Assembly (NCBI RefSeq): GCF_018881835.1
Contig: NZ_JACVPO010000002.1
Span: forward strand, 744,001 to 808,000
Length of the DNA: 64,000 nucleotides
Source of the DNA: Polynucleobacter hallstattensis
GTDB lineage: Bacteria; Pseudomonadota; Gammaproteobacteria; Burkholderiales; Burkholderiaceae
Direction: 5' to 3'
Shown: one piece after another, positions 31,633 to 41,388 of the stretch
Layout of the letters: every line of letters begins with the position of its first letter
Numbering within the stretch: position 1 is the first letter of the stretch
Translations under genes and position numbers: made by a program
Notes under the pieces: model-generated
The model's input: the letters and a program-made list of their open reading frames with translations, nothing else
The model's database searches: none
Told to the model about the DNA's origin: nothing

Positions 31633-32574
31633 TTAGTCAATCTGAGGCAGATCTTTTTGAATAATCTTTAGACCTTCGCGCAAGGCCTCCTGGTAGCGCT
31701 CTCGCTCCGCCTTCATGGTCTCTGCAGTCCAAGCATAAAAACCCTCGCCGGTTTTCATACCCAGCTTGCCACTAGCGATGCGATCACTTAAGCATTTGGC
31801 AATATCGGGGGAGTTATTGAGGGTTGGATAAATCGTTGCGCCACCGGCACCATGCACATCCAATCCAGCATGATCTCTCTGCATTGCAGGTCCTGCAGCG
31901 ATGTAACGAAAGCCAAAGCCAAAACGTACGGCCTTATCGATATCTTCTAAGCTAGCAATCCCAGCATCAACCATTGCGAAGGCTTCGCGGGACAAGGCAT
32001 GCTGCAAGCGATTTGCCAAGAAACCTGGCAAATCTTTTTTCACAGTTACGGGAACCATGCCGCAAGCTGTCATCAGACGAGAAAGGCTTTCGCCCACCAT
32101 CGGCGAAGTCTTTGCACCGTAAACCACTTCTACGCAAGGCACTAGATGCGCAGGCATGAAGAAATGCAAGCCAATCATCCGTGCCGCTGTTTTCAGTCCC
32201 GCTGAAATATCACTAATTGGAAAGCTGGTGCTATTACTCGCCAAGACCGCCTCTGGTTTTGCATATTGCTCTAGTTTGGCAAATAACTCTTGCTTGATAT
32301 CCAAGCGCTCAGGCACGCACTCGATCACTAAATCGATTTCTGACCAATCTATTTCCTCCAGGGAGCCTGCTGTAGAGAGTAAGTGAAGGCGGTGCTCATA
32401 ACCAAGATCGATCATGGTGTTGGCAAAGTAATCCGGTAAAAGTGCACGGCGCTCGGTAGTGGGCTCCAGCACCTGAACCGCACAGCCCCCGCGTGCGCAA
32501 ACAGCAGCTACATCAGCGCCCATAGTGCCGCCACCAACGATAACGACCTTAGTTTCAGATGGGGTAAATAACAT
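31633..32574 (-). CDS. 3-hydroxyacyl-CoA dehydrogenase family NAD-binding protein
   Basis: A 313-residue enzyme: Rossmann motif VVIVGGGTMGADVA, the VLASNSTSFPISDI (Ser) and GLHFFMPAHLVPCVEVV (His) catalytic segments, and the C-terminal six-helix domain with GFLANRLQHALSREAFAMVD. There is no crotonase domain. It might act on 3-hydroxybutyryl-CoA, L-gulonate or a related 3-hydroxy acid. The neighbouring sugar/hydroxy-acid cluster favours a small 3-hydroxy acid. Confidence 0.85.
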   Translation of the reverse strand: MLFTPSETKVVIVGGGTMGADVAAVCARGGCAVQVLEPTTERRALLPDYFANTMIDLGYEHRLHLLSTAGSLEEIDWSEIDLVIECVPERLDIKQELFAKLEQYAKPEAVLASNSTSFPISDISAGLKTAARMIGLHFFMPAHLVPCVEVVYGAKTSPMVGESLSRLMTACGMVPVTVKKDLPGFLANRLQHALSREAFAMVDAGIASLEDIDKAVRFGFGFRYIAAGPAMQRDHAGLDVHGAGGATIYPTLNNSPDIAKCLSDRIASGKLGMKTGEGFYAWTAETMKAERERYQEALREGLKIIQKDLPQID

Positions 32575-32658
32575 CTCAATTTCTCCTTCAGGGGCAAGAT
32601 AAGGATCAAAAATCCTCTTACAATGCCTTCATTATTCCAATAAAAAAGTAAGTGAGAC

Positions 32659-33588
32659 ATGATCCCAGTCAATTCAGTGCTGCAGGTCGGGCAATTTCCT
32701 GAGGTAATGCAAGCGGCAATTGACCGGCGCATTAGCCCGGTTCGCTTTCCCGATCTCAACGCCAATCTACCTCCAGGCTCTTATGAGAGTATTTTGATTC
32801 GCTCAAACACTCAGCTACCCGCCCAATTACTTGAGAAGCTTCCTACGGTAAAGATGGTGGCTACTTGTGGCGTAGGTTATGACAATCTTCCTCTGGACTA
32901 CCTGAAGGTCAATGGAATCAAGGCTAGCAATACTCCGGGTGTTTTAAATGACGCAGTTTGCGAGCTGGCGATTGGCATGCTCTTTGGTTTATTGCGTCGT
33001 ATTCCACAGGCGCACGAGTTTGTTAAAAGTACTGCTTGGTCCAAGGGTTTATTTACCGTCACCACAACGCTTGCTGGTAAACAGGTCGGGATTGCAGGCA
33101 TGGGTCGCATTGGACAAGATCTGGCAAAACGCTTAGAGCCTTTTAAGGTTAATTTGGCCTATACCGGCCCGACGCGAAAAGAGCTGCCCTACGAGTACTT
33201 TTCCGACATTCAATCTTTGGCAAAGGCATCTGACGTCCTTTTTCTCGCTTGCCCTGCCACCCCAGAAACAGAAAAAATGATCAATGCTGAAGTCTTAGAA
33301 GCTCTCGGACCTCAAGGCTATCTTATTAATATTGCACGCGGTAGCGTAGTAGATGAGGCTGCACTTTTAGTTGCACTGCAGCAAAAATGGATTGCTGGGG
33401 CAGCGCTCGATGTGTTTGAAAATGAACCAAATCCAAACCCAGGGTTCTTAAATATCGATAATGTTCTATTAACTCCGCATATTGGAAGTGCAACCTCCGA
33501 AACACGGCAATTAATGACAAATTTAGCGATAGATAATTTAGAAGCTTTCTATAATAAAAAACCACTTCTGACCGAAGTAAAAAATTAA
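32659..33588 (+). CDS. 2-hydroxyacid dehydrogenase
   Basis: A 309-residue NAD(P)-dependent enzyme with GIAGMGRIGQDLAKR (nucleotide site), IARGSVVDEAAL (Arg), DVFENEPNPNP (Glu) and LTPHIGSAT (His). It is similar in kind to GyaR/GhrB glyoxylate/hydroxypyruvate reductases. It leads a plus-strand operon with a DapA-family aldolase and a TAXI-TRAP transporter, so its substrate is likely a hydroxy or keto acid brought in by that transporter. Confidence 0.85.
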   Translation: MIPVNSVLQVGQFPEVMQAAIDRRISPVRFPDLNANLPPGSYESILIRSNTQLPAQLLEKLPTVKMVATCGVGYDNLPLDYLKVNGIKASNTPGVLNDAVCELAIGMLFGLLRRIPQAHEFVKSTAWSKGLFTVTTTLAGKQVGIAGMGRIGQDLAKRLEPFKVNLAYTGPTRKELPYEYFSDIQSLAKASDVLFLACPATPETEKMINAEVLEALGPQGYLINIARGSVVDEAALLVALQQKWIAGAALDVFENEPNPNPGFLNIDNVLLTPHIGSATSETRQLMTNLAIDNLEAFYNKKPLLTEVKN

Positions 33589-33600
33589 AACGGAGCAAGT

Positions 33601-34527
33601 ATGACTATTACCTTACATCCCTCAACATTACCTGCGGTACTCTCGCCTGTATTGACTCCGTTTAAAGCTGACGGTAGCCCTGATGCACAAAAATTGCTCA
33701 AGCAATGCCAATGGCTCGAAGCTAATGGTGTTGGACAAGCAATCTTCGGTACAAATTCAGAGGCCAACTCTATTTCAGCTCCACAAAAAATGGATACGCT
33801 AACAGCACTCATTAAAGGCGGCTTGAATCCCGCCCATATGATGCCTGGTACCGGCGCAACTTCGATTGACGCCACTGTCACGATGACCCGTCATGCAGTT
33901 CAACACCAATGTGCCGGCGTATTGATGTTGCCACCGTTCTATTACAAAGATGTCACTGATGATGGTCTGTTCGCCTTTTACTCAGAAGTCATCCAAAAAG
34001 TAGGTGATGCTGGTTTACAAATTTATATTTACAACATTCCACCAGTTACTAAGATTAATTTAAGCCTCTCTTTATTAGAGCGTCTCGCCAAAGCCTATCC
34101 AAAGACGATCGTTGGCATGAAAGATAGTTCCGGTGATTGGGCTTACACAGAATCCGTGATTAAACTGTTAGCACCCTCCGGTTTCCGCGTTTATGCTGGT
34201 AGCGAAGTCTTTCTCATGCGCACCTTGCACGCTGGTGGCGTAGGTTGTATCTCTGCCACAGCTAACGTAAACCCGGGGGCTATCTCCCATTTAGCAGCGC
34301 ACTGGAAAGAATCTGATGCAGATCAACGGCAAACTGCTTTAGATCAAGTACGCTCTATATTTGCTCAATATCAAATGATTGCCGGTATGAAAACTGCGGT
34401 TGCGCATTACAGTAAGGATTCAGAGTGGTTGCGCGTGCGCCCACCACTGATGCAACTGAGTGCAGACCAGCAAGCAAAGCTATTGAGTGAGCTACAAAAA
34501 ATTAATTTCAGCATGCCAGGCCTTTAA
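33601..34527 (+). CDS. Dihydrodipicolinate synthase (DapA)-superfamily aldolase
   Basis: A 308-residue TIM-barrel class I aldolase/lyase. The Schiff-base lysine is in VGMKDSSGDW and the Tyr in IYIYNIPPV. The DapA-type GTTGE loop is FGTNSEANS here, so this is likely a keto-acid aldolase or dehydratase rather than lysine-pathway DapA. GGAGC precedes the ATG. It lies in an operon with the 2-hydroxyacid dehydrogenase and TAXI-TRAP genes. Confidence 0.85.
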   Translation: MTITLHPSTLPAVLSPVLTPFKADGSPDAQKLLKQCQWLEANGVGQAIFGTNSEANSISAPQKMDTLTALIKGGLNPAHMMPGTGATSIDATVTMTRHAVQHQCAGVLMLPPFYYKDVTDDGLFAFYSEVIQKVGDAGLQIYIYNIPPVTKINLSLSLLERLAKAYPKTIVGMKDSSGDWAYTESVIKLLAPSGFRVYAGSEVFLMRTLHAGGVGCISATANVNPGAISHLAAHWKESDADQRQTALDQVRSIFAQYQMIAGMKTAVAHYSKDSEWLRVRPPLMQLSADQQAKLLSELQKINFSMPGL

Positions 34528-34555
34528 TTTAATAGATGCAAAACAGGAGACAAAA

Positions 34556-35506
34556 ATGAAACTTATAAAAGCAATTGCCGTATCTATCACGATGTTGTTC
34601 GGTGCTGCACAAGCACAAAACATCTCTATCGCAACCGGTGGTACCGGCGGCGTTTATTACCCAATGGGTGGAGGCCTAGCCTCAGTGTTATCCAAGCATG
34701 TACCAGGAATGTCAGCAACTGCTGAAGTGACAGGTGGTTCAGTAGATAATTTAAAACTCGTTGGCACTGGTAAACCATACGTTGGCTTCTCAATGGCTGA
34801 TGCTGCTAAAGATGCTAAAGATGGTGAGGATAAATTTAAGGGCAAGCCAGTAGATTTACGCAATTTACTGATTCTGTATCCAAACCTCATGCACGTTGCT
34901 ACCGTGGAATCCACTGGCATTAAGACCATGAAAGACCTCAAAGGTAAGCGCATCAGTACAGGCGCACCAGGCAGTGCTACAGAAGTAATGGCTTTTCGCT
35001 TGTTAGAGGCTGCAGGGCTGGACAAAGACAAAGATGTCAAGCGTGAGCGTTTGAGCGTTGCAGAATCTGTCAACGCTGTAAAAGACCGCAAGATTGATGC
35101 CTTCTTTTGGGTAGGTGGCTTACCAACTGCTGCTGTAACCGATTTAGCAAACAGTCCTGGCATGAAAATTGTCATGGTAGACACTAATGCTGAAGTCCCT
35201 GCTATGAATAAAAAATATGGCAATCTTTATTTCCCATCCGAGATTACAAAGCAAACTTATAGCGGCATGGAGAAAGATAACAAAGTAGCAGCGGTTGCCA
35301 ATCTTTTGGTTGTGAACGCTACGATGTCTGATGCAGAGGCATACAAAATTGTTAAGGCTATTTTTGATAACCAACTTGAACTCGTCCGCTCACATGCTGA
35401 GTACAGAAATATCAAGTTAGAAAACCAAAAAGCAAATGCCTCACCGATTGCCTATCATCCAGGCGCACTAAAGTACTTTAAAGAAAAAGGTATCAAAGTA
35501 AACTAA
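34556..35506 (+). CDS. TAXI-family TRAP solute-binding protein
   Basis: Start at ATG 34556 (AGGAGA upstream). Signal peptide (1-21, AQA), then the TAXI signature ISIATGGTGGVYYPMGGGLA, plus LKGKRISTGAPGSATEVMA and DAFFWVGGLPTAAV. It is periplasmic and about 316 residues. It hands its ligand to the fused TRAP permease encoded next. Known TAXI ligands include glutamate, keto acids and other carboxylates. Confidence 0.9.
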   Translation: MKLIKAIAVSITMLFGAAQAQNISIATGGTGGVYYPMGGGLASVLSKHVPGMSATAEVTGGSVDNLKLVGTGKPYVGFSMADAAKDAKDGEDKFKGKPVDLRNLLILYPNLMHVATVESTGIKTMKDLKGKRISTGAPGSATEVMAFRLLEAAGLDKDKDVKRERLSVAESVNAVKDRKIDAFFWVGGLPTAAVTDLANSPGMKIVMVDTNAEVPAMNKKYGNLYFPSEITKQTYSGMEKDNKVAAVANLLVVNATMSDAEAYKIVKAIFDNQLELVRSHAEYRNIKLENQKANASPIAYHPGALKYFKEKGIKVN

Positions 35507-35514
35507 GCGATATC

Positions 35515-35535
35515 GGGGTGAGTCAATCTCACCCC
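35515..35535 (+). promoter_or_regulatory. Intercistronic hairpin between TAXI protein and permease
   Basis: A perfect 8-bp stem GGGGTGAG / CTCACCCC with loop TCAAT, directly after the binding-protein stop, then TTCTGCTTTATTG. It is likely to stabilise or partly terminate transcripts so that binding protein is made in excess over permease. Confidence 0.65.
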
Positions 35536-35582
35536 TTCTGCTTTATTGCCGTACATAAATATAAAAATAGATTGATTAAGAC

Positions 35583-37595
35583 ATGAATCAAAATGTAATT
35601 GATAACGAAACCCAAGAAAAATTAGATGCCTTCATTAAACAAGAGGAGGGTGATTCTAACGACTACAAAGGTATGCTGGCCGTATTCATTACGCTGGTAG
35701 CAATAGGCATGTCTTTATTTCATCTATATGCAGCTTATTCGATCGTTCCAACGCATCAGCTTAGAGTCATCCACGTTGCCTTGGTTTTGTTTTTAGTGTT
35801 CTTAAGCTTTCCGATTGCCGCTCGTTTTAAAAATAAATTGAAGTTTTGGGATGTTTTATTTGCCATAGGCTCCATTGCCATTGCTTATTACATTATGGCC
35901 GGCGGCGATAATCTCATGGACAGAAACACCGCCCCAAATTCTACCGATGTCATGGTTGGTATCGCCCTCATCCTGCTCATTCTTGAGGGCGTGAGAAGAA
36001 CTAATGGCATGGTGCTCGTCACCGTTACAGTACTTTTCTTGCTATATGCCTTCTTTGGCAATTACCTTCCCGCCCCATGGACTCACAAAGGTTACGACTT
36101 AGATCGGCTCGTGGGTTATATGTATATGAGTCTTGAGGGTATTTATGGCACCGCAGTCGACGTCTCTGCGACTCTGATTATTCTTTTCACTATCTTTGGC
36201 GCCTTTTTACAATTTACTGGCGCGGGAAAATTCTTTATCGACTTCTCTTTTGCCGCAATGGGCGGCAAATCATCTGGGGTAGGTAGAACGATTGTCTTGT
36301 CCTCCTTCCTCATGGGTGGCCCATCAGGATCCGGTGTGGCAACTACCGTCACGGTCGGCTCTGTAGCTGCACCTATGCTTGAAAAAGTAGGTTACGAAAA
36401 AAATGCCGCGGGTGGTCTTTTGGCTGCAGGCGGACTTGGTGCGATCATCTCACCACCAGTATTGGGAGCGGCCGCCTTTCTGATTGCCGACTTCCTCAAA
36501 ATCTCCTACTTAGATGTGTTGCTCATGGCAACTATCCCCACAATTTTGTTCTACCTTGGCTTGTTTGTCATGGTTGAAATTGACGTACGTAAGTACGGTA
36601 TGAAAAATATTCATTTTCCATCCGCAGAAAGCGCCTGGCAGTTAACTAAAAAATATTGGTTTCATTTTTTCTCTTTGATTTCTATTGTAGTTTTCATGAT
36701 GTTTGGCTTCTCGCCAGTGATGTCAGTCTTTTGGGCTACCGTTGTTTCTGCGCTGTCTAGCATGTTGCGCGAAGATACCGCAATCATTCCATGGGCCTGG
36801 TTCAAAGGTAAAGAACCTTTCATTTCTGGTCTTTATCGATCCAGCTTATCGAAGGCGCTCTCATCTGGTTCTACGGGCGTATTGGCGATTGCGGCAACGT
36901 GTGCAGGTGCAGGCCTCATCGTTGGTACTGTTACCCTCACTGGCCTAGGTCTCAAATTTAGTTCCATCGTGATTCAATATGCGGGAGGCTCATTGCTGCT
37001 AACGGCCATTTTTACAGCATTGATTGTGTGGATCGTTGGCCTCGCAGTACCAGTAACCGCCTCTTATATTATTTGCGCTGTGATTGCTGCGCCGGCACTC
37101 ATTAACTTAGGTGTGCCTGCATTTGCTGCGCACATGTTCATCTTCTATTACGCCGTACTTTCTGAGGTGTCGCCCCCAACAGCTTTATCTCCATTTGCTG
37201 CAGCCGCAATTTGTAAAGGCAATCCCTATAGAACCACTTTACAAACTTGGAAATACGTTGCCCCAGCAATCTTGGTGCCATTTATGTTTGTCCTCGATAA
37301 ATCAGGCGTGAGCTTGCTCCTGATGGGGTCTACCAGTGCACTAGAGCAGGCTGACTGGACGCAGATTGCATGGATTTCATTTACTGCTGTAGTTGGCATC
37401 ATTTGTTTAGCTGGTGGCTTGCAGGGTTGGTTTATTGAAAAAACCAAAGTATTTGAGCGCGTCATTATGGTGATCTCCGGGGTGGCTTTAGCCTATCCCT
37501 CCACGGAGGCTGATCTCATTGGTTTTATTGGGTTTGCTTTGGTACTGATCACCCAACTCATTACTCATTACAAACTCAATCCCAAATCTACCTGA
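35583..37595 (+). CDS. TRAP transporter permease, fused 4TM/12TM subunits
   Basis: A 670-residue membrane protein combining the small (DctQ-like) and large (DctM-like) subunits, as usual in TAXI-TRAP systems. There is a soluble N-terminus of about 28 residues. Helical signatures include GGPSGSGVATTVTVGSVAAPMLEKVGY and LGAIISPPVLGAAAF in the large subunit, and a later SEVSPPTALSPFAAAA. It is Na+- or H+-driven. It works with the binding protein encoded upstream. Confidence 0.9.
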   Translation: MNQNVIDNETQEKLDAFIKQEEGDSNDYKGMLAVFITLVAIGMSLFHLYAAYSIVPTHQLRVIHVALVLFLVFLSFPIAARFKNKLKFWDVLFAIGSIAIAYYIMAGGDNLMDRNTAPNSTDVMVGIALILLILEGVRRTNGMVLVTVTVLFLLYAFFGNYLPAPWTHKGYDLDRLVGYMYMSLEGIYGTAVDVSATLIILFTIFGAFLQFTGAGKFFIDFSFAAMGGKSSGVGRTIVLSSFLMGGPSGSGVATTVTVGSVAAPMLEKVGYEKNAAGGLLAAGGLGAIISPPVLGAAAFLIADFLKISYLDVLLMATIPTILFYLGLFVMVEIDVRKYGMKNIHFPSAESAWQLTKKYWFHFFSLISIVVFMMFGFSPVMSVFWATVVSALSSMLREDTAIIPWAWFKGKEPFISGLYRSSLSKALSSGSTGVLAIAATCAGAGLIVGTVTLTGLGLKFSSIVIQYAGGSLLLTAIFTALIVWIVGLAVPVTASYIICAVIAAPALINLGVPAFAAHMFIFYYAVLSEVSPPTALSPFAAAAICKGNPYRTTLQTWKYVAPAILVPFMFVLDKSGVSLLLMGSTSALEQADWTQIAWISFTAVVGIICLAGGLQGWFIEKTKVFERVIMVISGVALAYPSTEADLIGFIGFALVLITQLITHYKLNPKST

Positions 37596-37621
37596 ACATA
37601 TTGAAGTAGTTCAAGATCATA

Positions 37622-37653
37622 AAAAAATCCCGCCTTTTGAGCGGGATTTTTTA
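37622..37653 (+). terminator. Rho-independent terminator after TRAP operon
   Basis: A 9-bp stem AAATCCCGC / GCGGGATTT with a 7-base loop and a T-run. It is preceded by an A-run, so it may also act for the convergent gene at 37674-38807. Confidence 0.85.
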
Positions 37654-37673
37654 TTACCTAGTATGTAAATACA

Positions 37674-38807
37674 TTAAACAATCTTCGTCCAAGCAGCCTT
37701 GCCAGCATACTTTTTGATAGCAGTTTCATCAAACTCAAATCCTAAGCCTGGTGTCTTATGTAAGATCAAATCGCCATTCTTGAAGGTGAGCTGCTTGTTA
37801 ATCAATCTACGGAAGTTTAAGACCTGATCATCTAAGAAGAATTCCACAAAACGTGCATTTGGCGTTGCTGCCACTAAAGGAGCATGCAGATCATGCATCC
37901 AATGTGGGCAAACAATCACACCCTTCAAATCCGCATAAGCAGAAATACGGCGCCATTCCGTGATGCCACCGCAAACTGCCGCATCAGACTGCAAAATAGC
38001 GACGCCACCAGCTTCAATTAACTCCCTAAAACGCCAGCGTCCAGCCTCCATCTCACCAGTAGCAACGTTGATTTTGGTCTGACGAGCTAGGGCCGCATGC
38101 AGATCGATAGCATCCGGGGAAAATGGCTCTTCGATCCAATAGGGGTTGTAAGCCTCAAAGCGACGAACGTATTCAAGGGCAGTCGGTAGATCACGCCAGG
38201 CATTGTTAGCATCTAGGGTCAGCAAAACATCGTCGCCTACAGCCTTACGAGCAGCTTTAACCCTCGCCTCTTCTTCTCTTGGGGATAAGCGCCCTACCTT
38301 CATTTTGACGGCCTTAAAGCCCTGTTTTACGTAGGACTCCATTTCTTTACCCAGCATGGCGGGTGTTTTACCATCAAGGTAGTAGCCACCGCTGGCATAA
38401 GCTGGGACGCGATCATCTACGACTGATCCCAAGTATTGATGAAGAGGTAATTTCGCAGCACGCGCATTTAAGTCCCAGAGGGCAGTGTCGAGAATTGAGA
38501 TGCCACGCATCACTGCGCCGGCCCGCCCTTGCAAAATAGACTCGTTATACATATCCATCCAGAGACCTTCACTGCGATGACTATTTTGACCAATCAGTTT
38601 TGGGGCTAGTAACTGCTCAACGGCAATCTTGGCAATATCTCCACCCGCACTGCCGACATAGCAAAATCCAATACCCTCATTACCATCCTTACCCCGCACT
38701 TTAACCAAGCAATAGTGCCGCTCTGAAACCGTTCGAGTGGAAAAAGAGGTGACCTTATCTAGAGGCACCGCTATAGCAGCAACTGATACAGACTCAATAA
38801 TCGGCAT
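37674..38807 (-). CDS. Enolase-superfamily mandelate racemase/muconate lactonizing enzyme
   Basis: A 377-residue enzyme with start moved to ATG 38807 (AGGAA upstream). The acid-base Lys lies in AVKMKVGR, and the Mg ligands Asp, Glu and Glu lie in LTLDANNAW, YWIEEPFSPDA and NVATGEMEAG. The catalytic His is in CPHWMHDLHAP. The MR subgroup dehydrates or racemises sugar acids. Its position beside the TRAP/aldolase operon suggests conversion of an aldonate to a 2-keto-3-deoxy acid. Confidence 0.85.
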   Translation of the reverse strand: MPIIESVSVAAIAVPLDKVTSFSTRTVSERHYCLVKVRGKDGNEGIGFCYVGSAGGDIAKIAVEQLLAPKLIGQNSHRSEGLWMDMYNESILQGRAGAVMRGISILDTALWDLNARAAKLPLHQYLGSVVDDRVPAYASGGYYLDGKTPAMLGKEMESYVKQGFKAVKMKVGRLSPREEEARVKAARKAVGDDVLLTLDANNAWRDLPTALEYVRRFEAYNPYWIEEPFSPDAIDLHAALARQTKINVATGEMEAGRWRFRELIEAGGVAILQSDAAVCGGITEWRRISAYADLKGVIVCPHWMHDLHAPLVAATPNARFVEFFLDDQVLNFRRLINKQLTFKNGDLILHKTPGLGFEFDETAIKKYAGKAAWTKIV

Positions 38808-38914
38808 GAAAATTCCTTTAACGAAAAATTTATTGTATCTACAACTTTTGCCACTTTCCTTGACCAACTTCAATAGAAAATTGCTGCACTACAACATAAA
38901 AAATAGGGGGCTTG

Positions 38915-40378
38915 GTGACAATATTGGATAATTGGATGGTGAAAAAAATAGCGGGCCAATTACCTTACTTATTGAGAAACGTCATCAACGTTGTCAGCCT
39001 CTCTCTGATCGTATTTATTTCAAGCGCGCAAGCACAACCAGCAAGTCAAACAAGTCAGGCTAGCAAAACCCCTCAGATAAAACAAAAAGCCGTCAGTACT
39101 AGTAATAAGCAGGCTGGCATTCAGCTGAAAGAAAATTCACTCAATCGCTCCACCAAAAGCATGAACTTAAATCCTGAATTATTTAAACGGATTGAGGGCG
39201 TATATAGCAATGAAAGCGGTGCGAATCTGGACTATCGGGTCCAGCGTGGTTGCCTACGTCGCAGCTTTAATGAGGAAAATCTTCCAGCTAATCTGGGTTT
39301 AGAAAACCGAGAATTGAATGATTTCTTCAAATCTCAAACTAAAGGGTTCTTTGATCGAATGCGGGGTGATTGCATCCCTTATGCATTAGCTCTAGGTAGC
39401 CGCAACCGCTTTGAATCCTTGAGTGTAATGAATGGTCCGATACAGGATGCCAAGACTGAGATTTGGACTTTTACGCCATCAGCAGCGGGCAACTTCTTGA
39501 TTCAGCAAGACTACCTGAAAGATGAGTCCAAGCGCTTTACGGAAATCCAATTGCCTCTGAGTGCTGTTTTATATGACCCCAAAAAAGTGGGAGATAAATT
39601 ACCCGTTGAACTGGTTTGGGAACTGAACTCCATCATCAAGCAAATTTACCCCGAAGAAAATAATGCGCTTGAAAATACCAATAGCATTGTTCGTCTGATT
39701 GTCGACTTTGGTGATAAGGAACGTTGGGCTCAAATCTGGGCAGTCGAAATTATTGAAGCATCCTCTAGTGAAGTATTTGCCAGCGCTTTTTGGGTCGAAA
39801 GAAGTGATATTCCCGGGGGCTTCTATACCGGCAGTGGGGAATCTATTGAACGTACCTTCTGGACTAACCCCCTGAGCTATCGACGCATCTCCCGCGGGGT
39901 TGGTAGTGTTAGAGCATCAAGCAAAAAAGCTGCGCCGCCAAAGAACGGCAGCGCTGCTGTCGCTGCCCCCAAGCAAAGATATCGCACCCATATGGGAATT
40001 GATTATTCTGCGCCAATTGGGACGCCAATCTTTAGTGTAGCCACAGGCAAGGTAGTGCATTTGGGCTATAGCGGCGCGTTTGGTAACCTCATCATTCTTG
40101 AGCATCCCGGTAATTACCGCACCTACTACGCCCACTTGAGTGGCTATAACACCGAACTAGAAGTGGGTAATGAAGTACGACGAGGCCTAGAGATTGGCTA
40201 TGTCGGATCAACCGGACGCTCCACCGGCCCCCATCTCCATTTTGAATTGAGAAAAGATGGGGTCTATGTTGATCCCTATGCCGTAAAAACCCAGCTGGAT
40301 TTATGGAGTATGCGTGATAGCGATAGCGGCTTACTTACCCGAGAAATTCTACTGCTGGGTACACCACTAATGAATTAG
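38915..40378 (+). CDS. M23 LytM-type peptidase with C-terminal lysostaphin-like domain
   Basis: About 487 residues. The start is uncertain: a GTG at 38915 has GGGGG 5 bases upstream, while a TTG (38912) or ATG (38936) are alternatives. An N-terminal membrane anchor or signal (about 20-40) precedes a Ser/Gln/Lys-rich linker and a long middle region. A LytM domain lies at about 365-450: HMGIDYSAPIGTPI (zinc ligands His and Asp), and GPHLHFEL (His-x-His). It cleaves peptidoglycan cross-links, or regulates amidases if inactive; the ligands look intact. Confidence 0.85.
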   Translation: MTILDNWMVKKIAGQLPYLLRNVINVVSLSLIVFISSAQAQPASQTSQASKTPQIKQKAVSTSNKQAGIQLKENSLNRSTKSMNLNPELFKRIEGVYSNESGANLDYRVQRGCLRRSFNEENLPANLGLENRELNDFFKSQTKGFFDRMRGDCIPYALALGSRNRFESLSVMNGPIQDAKTEIWTFTPSAAGNFLIQQDYLKDESKRFTEIQLPLSAVLYDPKKVGDKLPVELVWELNSIIKQIYPEENNALENTNSIVRLIVDFGDKERWAQIWAVEIIEASSSEVFASAFWVERSDIPGGFYTGSGESIERTFWTNPLSYRRISRGVGSVRASSKKAAPPKNGSAAVAAPKQRYRTHMGIDYSAPIGTPIFSVATGKVVHLGYSGAFGNLIILEHPGNYRTYYAHLSGYNTELEVGNEVRRGLEIGYVGSTGRSTGPHLHFELRKDGVYVDPYAVKTQLDLWSMRDSDSGLLTREILLLGTPLMN

Positions 40379-40400
40379 GAAATACAAATCAGCAATTGAA

Positions 40401-40429
40401 AAAGGGGCCTCCAAGGCCTCTTTATTTTT
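40401..40429 (+). terminator. Rho-independent terminator
   Basis: Stem AAAGGGGCCT / AGGCCTCTTT (one G-U pair) with a 3-base loop, then ATTTTTA. It follows the M23 gene and can also serve the convergent universal stress protein gene. Confidence 0.7.
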
Positions 40430-40443
40430 AGATGCGCCAGATA

Positions 40444-40884
40444 TTAACCAAGCACCAATACCGGTATCTTAGAATGCACGATCACCTCGTGTGTTTCACT
40501 ACCTAATAAGATACTCTTAATACCAGTGCGCTTGTGTGAGGCCATCACAATCACGTCAGCCTTTGATTTCTTGGCACCATCCAAAATACCCTCTGATAAA
40601 TTGCTATTAGGAATATGGAGCGTGCTTGCTTTTACGCTAGCACCCAATAAAAGAGAAGCCTTTTTAAAGACATCCAAGGCATAAGCTTCGCAGACCTTCT
40701 TATGGTCTTTTTGAGAAATGCCGTAACCCATAGAGCTATCGGAATAGACCATCGGTGGCATTGGATCAGAAACATAAACCAATGTCACTGCAGCTTTATC
40801 GGCTTTTGCAAGCTCAGCTACCTTTTTTAAGGACTTTTTACTTACATCTGAACCATCCACTGGTACTAATAAGTGCTTGAACAT
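40444..40884 (-). CDS. Universal stress protein (UspA family)
   Basis: A 146-residue single-domain protein. ATG 40884 was chosen, with AGGAG 5 to 6 bases upstream, over a start 24 codons earlier. It has the first beta-strand HLLVPVDGSDVS, VIVMASHKRTG and the ATP-binding G-x-x-x-x-x-x-LLGS pattern near the C-terminus. It probably binds ATP and is induced by stress or oxygen limitation in other bacteria. Confidence 0.9.
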   Translation of the reverse strand: MFKHLLVPVDGSDVSKKSLKKVAELAKADKAAVTLVYVSDPMPPMVYSDSSMGYGISQKDHKKVCEAYALDVFKKASLLLGASVKASTLHIPNSNLSEGILDGAKKSKADVIVMASHKRTGIKSILLGSETHEVIVHSKIPVLVLG

Positions 40885-40973
40885 ATCAACTCCTATTAAA
40901 TTAACCTTAATACCTTTCATTCCATCATAATCTTTATTGTTCAACTGTAAAAGCATAAAAAAAGGAAACTAAA

Positions 40974-41375
40974 TTGCTCAAGTACTTTGCAGTGTATTTT
41001 TCGTTCCTCTTATCACTGATCATCATTGATTTGATTTGGCTTCTTGTCATCGCCAAAAATCTCTATCGTGACGAGATGGGTTCGCTCATGGCTAGCGAGC
41101 CAAAATTATGGGCAGGATTAGTTTTTTATCTCTTATATGCACTTGGGGCTTCGATTTTCGTGATCTTTCCAGCGATTTCAAAACAGTCCTGGATATATGC
41201 GGCGCAGTATGGGGCCCTCTTTGGTTTCTTTTGTTATATGACTTACGATCTAACCAATCTCGCAGTGATTCGCGACTTTTCTATGCGCTTGGCATTTGTA
41301 GACATTGTCTGGGGATCGGCTGTTACCGCGCTATCCGCAACTATCGCCTACTGGGTTGGCAATCGAGTGACTTAA
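40974..41375 (+). CDS. DUF2177 membrane protein
   Basis: A 133-residue, four-helix protein starting at TTG 40974 (AAGGAA upstream). IDLIWL, GLVFYLLYALGASIFVI and FFCYMTYDLTNLA are characteristic of DUF2177. Function is unknown; it lies in the inner membrane. It ends 14 bases before the SulP transporter gene, likely in the same transcript. Confidence 0.85.
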   Translation: MLKYFAVYFSFLLSLIIIDLIWLLVIAKNLYRDEMGSLMASEPKLWAGLVFYLLYALGASIFVIFPAISKQSWIYAAQYGALFGFFCYMTYDLTNLAVIRDFSMRLAFVDIVWGSAVTALSATIAYWVGNRVT

Positions 41376-41388
41376 GAGTCTTTTGCAC

